Positions 60,521 to 64,000 of a DNA stretch of 64,000 nt are shown piece by piece. This DNA is from Henricia sp. BOLD:AAB3569 (lineage: Eukaryota; Echinodermata; Asteroidea; Spinulosida; Echinasteridae): NCBI GenBank assembly GCA_037783545.1, contig JBBELK010000534.1, positions 744,001 through 808,000 on the forward strand. Reading direction: 5' to 3'. The position numbers and the translations under genes were made by a program. Position 1 is the first letter of the stretch, and every line of letters begins with the position of its first letter. Under the pieces are notes generated by a model that saw only the letters and a list, made by a program, of their open reading frames with translations, was not told the DNA's origin and ran no database searches.

Positions 60521-61037
60521 CAATGTTTTGGCCATGGCATTGGGTCTTAATCTACACGGACAGGCACCACCGGCCGGGGACAGGAAGTCACCGGGCTGGG
60601 CTGGGCGCGCACTCGTACCGAGAAATGCCGCTTCTCGGCAGGCAATGCACCACGGTCACTGCACGAAAACGGCCCGATATCATTTTCGCGCGGCACGGTG
60701 AATCACTAGCACTGCACACGTACAAAATGTACACGGCAAGTTACCATCCCACATGACCTAATTATGGAGGCATCGCTTTCTCTTCTACGCAGGCGCCCAT
60801 AATTTTTGACCTTGCTGTTTAATTATTCATGTGCTTCCATTAAGGTTATCGAACTTTTTTCTTACGGAGTAATCAAGACCGAGTTTTCGAGTTCACGTTG
60901 TAAGTGTAGGTACGCCCTCTGGCGGCTAAAATGAACAATGTGGGGATCGCGAACTCGGTCTTGCATCAAGACTATTCGCACGCACGCACGTACGCCGAAA
61001 TCTCGCTTTTGTACTTCCTTTTACCATCGGAAATACA

Positions 61038-63784
61038 ATGTTTCGACAAGTAGTAAGAGATATTGCAAAAACTACAAGGAGAGCTATTAGTATTCAAAGT
61101 TGTAGCCGTCCATTTGGTGAGTTTATCAAGTTATTTTGCTTGCAAAAAAGTTTCGACAAGTCCAATATTTACAAGAGCGCCCTCTATCGAAACTTTTCTA
61201 GGGTAGGATTTTGAGAATAAGTTGACCTTATCATATTTTTAAACCTAAAATTACTTATCAAGCATCATGAAGACAAGTGCAAAATTTGATGGGAAAATGG
61301 AAAGAAATTACGGAGTAACTATAGAATACAGGGCCCACGCGACAGCACCTTTTCAAAGTTGAATGGAGACGTCGTAGACGATGTGATCGAACATCTAGCA
61401 GAGACGGCGATACGGGAGACGGGAGATGAGCGCCCTCTGGTGGTCGAAAGCACCAATGTGCCGTGAATTCGTTACCGGAATTGTTATCGGGCTTTATTCT
61501 ACTTTTATAAAAAATCTCCGAAGTACAAAGTGTCCGAGAAGGGACACTCTGAAGACGGCTGTGAATGTTTTGAATTGGAGGGGCGTATCCGGTCGATAAT
61601 TAAAAGAAAAGCGCCCTCTCTGGACACCGAAGTATTTTGAATAAAAACGTCACTGTTTCCGGTCTTTATTTACCTTTTTTAAACATCCCTCTCGTGCCGC
61701 CATTTTTCTTGGCAAGAGGGTCTCTGGAGAAGCGGAGACGGGAGACGGCTGTGAATGTTTGGAATTGGAGGGGGGTATCCCGTCAGTAATTAAAAGATAA
61801 GCGCCCTCTCTGGACACCGAAGTACTTTGAATAAAAACGTCACTGTTTCCTGTCTTTATTTACCTTTTTTAAAACATCCCTCTCGTGCCGCCATTTTTCT
61901 GGGCAAGAGTGTCTCTGGAGACGCGGAGACGCGGAGACGGGAGACGGCTGTGAATGTGTTGAATTCGAGGGGGGTATCCGGTCGGTAATTAAAAGAAAAG
62001 CGCCCTCTCTGGACACCAAAGTACTTTGAATAAAAACGTCACTGTTTCCTGTCTTTATTTACCTTTTTAAAAACATCCCTCTCGTGCCGCCATTTCTCTG
62101 GGCAAGAGTGTCTCTGGAGACGCGGAGACGGGAGACGGCTGTAAATGTTTTGAATTCGAGGGGGTATCCGGTCGGTAATTAAAAGAAAAGCGCCCTCTCT
62201 GGACACCAAAATACTTTGAATAAAAACGTCACTGTTTCCTGTCTTTATTTACCTTTTTTTAAACATCCCTCTCGTGCCGCCATTTTTCTTGGCAAGAGGG
62301 TCTCTGGAGAGGCGGAGACGCGGAGACGGCTGTAAATGTTTTGAATTCGAGGGGGTTATGTTTTGAATTCGAGGGGGGTATCCGGTCGGTAATTAAAAGA
62401 AAAGCACCCTCTCTGGACACCAAAATACTTTGAATAAAAACGTCACTGTTTCCGGTCTTTATTTACCTTTTTTTAAACATCCCTCTCGTGCCGCCATTTT
62501 TCTCGGCAAGAGGGTCTCTGGAGAGGCGGAGACGCGGAGACGGGAGACGGCTGTGAATGTTTTGAATTCGAGGGGGGTATCCACTGTGGGGGGGTATCCC
62601 GTCGGTAATTAAAAGAAAAGCGCCCTCTCTGGACACCGAAGTACTTTGAATCAAAACGTCACTGTTTCCGGTCTTTATTTACCTTTTTTAAAACATCCCT
62701 CTCGTGCCGCCATGGGGGGGGGGGAGGGGGATTAGTTCGTCGGCAATTAAAATAAAAGAAGTGCGCGACTCCGTCTCCGGCGACGAGATCGTTTCCGAGC
62801 GCGCCGCTTGAACAGTTCATTCCAAAGAGGGCGCAATATAGGCTTGAACAGTTCATTCTAAAGAGGGCGCAATATATGAATGTGTAAGTGCGTGATGTGT
62901 GTGACTCGATTATTCTCGGCAAGAGGGTATCTGGTGACGCGGAGACGCGGAGACGGGAGACGTCTGTGAATGTTTTGATTTCATTCTAGAATGTGCGTCA
63001 GTGCGTGACGGTGACTCCGTCTCCGGAGACGTTGAGATTGAAGTATAGTGGGCCCTGTATTCTATAGTTGTGCCGAAATTACAAGTCGGCCTCATGTACA
63101 AAGCCTTAGTTTAGACCCGTCGTATCCTCCGCCCTGCAGCCGTTTCCAACCCTAAATCTGTGGCAAACTCGCGCAAATGAAATTTGTCACTTCGCTCTGA
63201 TATTTGCTCAATAGCTGTACTCGCCTCAACGTTCAAATATTTCTAACAGTACTCATCGATCCGATGTCTAGTTTTGTTGAAATCGCAGGGAAAAATTTAG
63301 ACTCTGTGAAATAAAATACAGACTGTTTGCCCCAAAATCAAATATGCGCATGAGCGGAGAGGCCAACACTAGACTGGTTACCTGTCCTCATATTTACTTC
63401 ACTTCGTCGTATACGACGAAGGGGAAGTAAATATGAGGACAGGGAACCAGTCTAGCATGCGCATATTTGATGTCCGACTTGTAAATTCTTGCTCCATTCC
63501 ATTTTCTTCCAGTTGTTGTAAATTTGAATCTAATTTCCTTCACAGCTGCATCACAAGCACGGAATTACTCCTCTAAGAAGGAAGAAACGGACGAGCAATT
63601 TGACGCACGATGGGAGGCGTACTTCAACCGATCAGAGATTGACGACTGGGAACTTAGGAGGGGCTTAAACGAGCTTCACGGTCACGATTTGGTCCCTGAA
63701 CCCAAGATAGTCGCCGCTGCCCTCAAAGCGTGCCGACGACTGAACGATAGTGCTATGGCTACACGCATCTTAGAGGCAGTCAAG
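61038..63784 (+). CDS. COX5A: Cytochrome c oxidase subunit 5A, copy B, exons 1-2 (3' end outside window)
   Basis: Complex IV subunit, as for copy A. Exon 1 is 61038-61116 and exon 2 is 63546-63784, with the same splice sites and phases as copy A. Exon 3 is expected near 64,215, beyond the window. Exon 1 differs by Arg for Gly at residue 7, and the join residue is Ala rather than Thr. Exon 2 is unchanged in protein. Intron 1 lacks the LINE of copy A but has a 1.8-kb minisatellite-bearing element at 61,311-63,075. The upstream region is separated from the shared promoter by a 4.6-kb insertion ending about 55 bp before the ATG, so transcription of this copy may be altered. Confidence 0.9.
61311..63075. 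mobile_element. 1.8-kb inverted-repeat element with internal minisatellite, COX5A intron 1, copy B only
   Basis: The 28-bp inverted ends contain AACTATAGAATACAGGGCCC. It is flanked by AAATTA (61,305-61,310 and 63,076-63,081). Copy A has the empty site near 20,232. The interior is a tandem array. No transposase, so it is non-autonomous; superfamily unknown. Confidence 0.85.
61560..62700. repeat. 190-216 bp minisatellite inside the 61,311-63,075 element
   Basis: Six units, each with CGCCCTCTCTGGACACC, ACGTCACTGTTTCC, CCCTCTCGTGCCGCCAT and GGAGACGGGAGACGGCTGTG. Landmarks at 61,611, 61,801, 62,000, 62,190, 62,404 and 62,620. A shorter GGAGACGCGGAGACG repeat lies within units. Confidence 0.85.
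63337..63471. repeat. 135-bp palindromic fold-back, copy B
   Basis: Counterpart of 20,490-20,624, ending 75 bp before COX5A exon 2. Confidence 0.85.
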
Positions 63785-64000
63785 GTACTTGAGCAAGAGT
63801 ATATCAAGAAAGGCTCATCTAATATAAGTTAAGATCCCAAAGAGAATCTTAAAATCTCTGTGCATTAAGAACTGTACGTCAGTTAAACTTGGTTTGAAGA
63901 TACTCATTTCATTTTGACTTTTAAAAATAATCGGGGCTTTTGAAATGATGAAAGTAGGACACTCAAAAATGTGATCTGGACCCGCTCCTTTAATAGAATG

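Larger units (their letters stand above)
56365..60974. mobile_element. 4.6-kb satellite-bearing DNA transposon in the COX5A promoter/5' UTR, copy B only
   Basis: TTCGCACGC is duplicated at 56,356-56,364 and 60,975-60,983; copy A has the single site. The ends are TAGTCTT...AAGACTA, with imperfect subterminal inverted repeats of about 110 bp sharing GCCGCCAGAGGGCG (56,429-56,442, inverse at 60,913-60,926). The interior has a satellite array. Short frames near 56,840-57,150 contain a KKRSAKRF word that might be a transposase relic (weak). A 9-bp duplication fits Mutator-like elements. Confidence 0.8.
37345..64000. repeat. Segmental duplication, copy B
   Basis: It is collinear with copy A from 350 onwards and reaches the window end. 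It adds private insertions at 40,506-41,145, 44,019-45,111, 47,456-52,450, 56,365-60,974 and 61,311-63,075. It lacks the private insertions of copy A. Confidence 0.9.

Noticed and set aside
60481-60756. Plus-strand ORF after the satellite array
   Set aside because: Starts within satellite sequence and shows no recognisable domain; likely chance in a GC-rich stretch of the transposon.

Overview
This is eukaryotic (animal) DNA. Two conserved, intron-containing nuclear genes can be read exon by exon, with GT/AG splice sites that keep the frame. They sit in a very repeat-rich, AT-rich background. Vertebrate-type telomere units (CCCTAA), tRNA-derived SINEs, an endonuclease-type LINE with a restriction-like endonuclease, CAG-ended DNA transposons and many TACATG microsatellites suggest a marine invertebrate. 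A deuterostome such as an echinoderm, cephalochordate or hemichordate is plausible, but the species cannot be fixed from the sequence.

The two genes are ARIH1 (ariadne-1, an RBR E3 ubiquitin ligase, minus strand) and COX5A (cytochrome c oxidase subunit 5A, plus strand). They lie head to head and probably share a bidirectional promoter region. The locus is present twice in tandem. Copy A (about 350-21,150 and beyond) holds ARIH1 exons 6 to 1 and a complete three-exon COX5A (149 aa). Copy B (about 37,345-64,000) continues leftwards into a complete 14-exon ARIH1 (27,123-54,938; 492 aa) and holds COX5A exons 1 and 2; exon 3 should lie just past the window end. This is either a genuine segmental duplication or two haplotypes placed end to end by the assembler.

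The two copies differ mainly by clean transposon insertions, so many elements can be read as occupied site against empty site. Copy A only: a Tc1/mariner-type MITE (5,760-6,369), a composite insertion with a tRNA-derived SINE (7,967-8,636), a CAG-ended element (11,777-12,308), and a LINE with a C-terminal restriction-like endonuclease in COX5A intron 1 (15,778-20,102). The LINE itself carries a nested 1.3-kb insertion. Copy B only: a CAG-ended element (44,019-45,111), a degraded Ty3/gypsy LTR element carrying an RTE-like LINE (47,456-52,450), a 4.6-kb element with a 337-bp satellite array just upstream of the COX5A start codon (56,365-60,974), and a 1.8-kb element with an internal minisatellite (61,311-63,075).

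Between the copies, 21,500-27,122 is intergenic and full of nested repeats, and 27,123-37,340 holds the 3' half of ARIH1. ARIH1 intron 10 contains a 4-kb DNA transposon with about 700-bp terminal inverted repeats. It is unusual in being flanked by a 184-bp direct repeat.

The observations most worth checking are: the 184-bp direct repeat around the intron-10 transposon; a Tudor-like domain inside the LINE reverse transcriptase; a cysteine in place of the conserved catalytic-site histidine of ARIH1; and the alternating, partly inverted satellite carried inside a transposon at the COX5A promoter.
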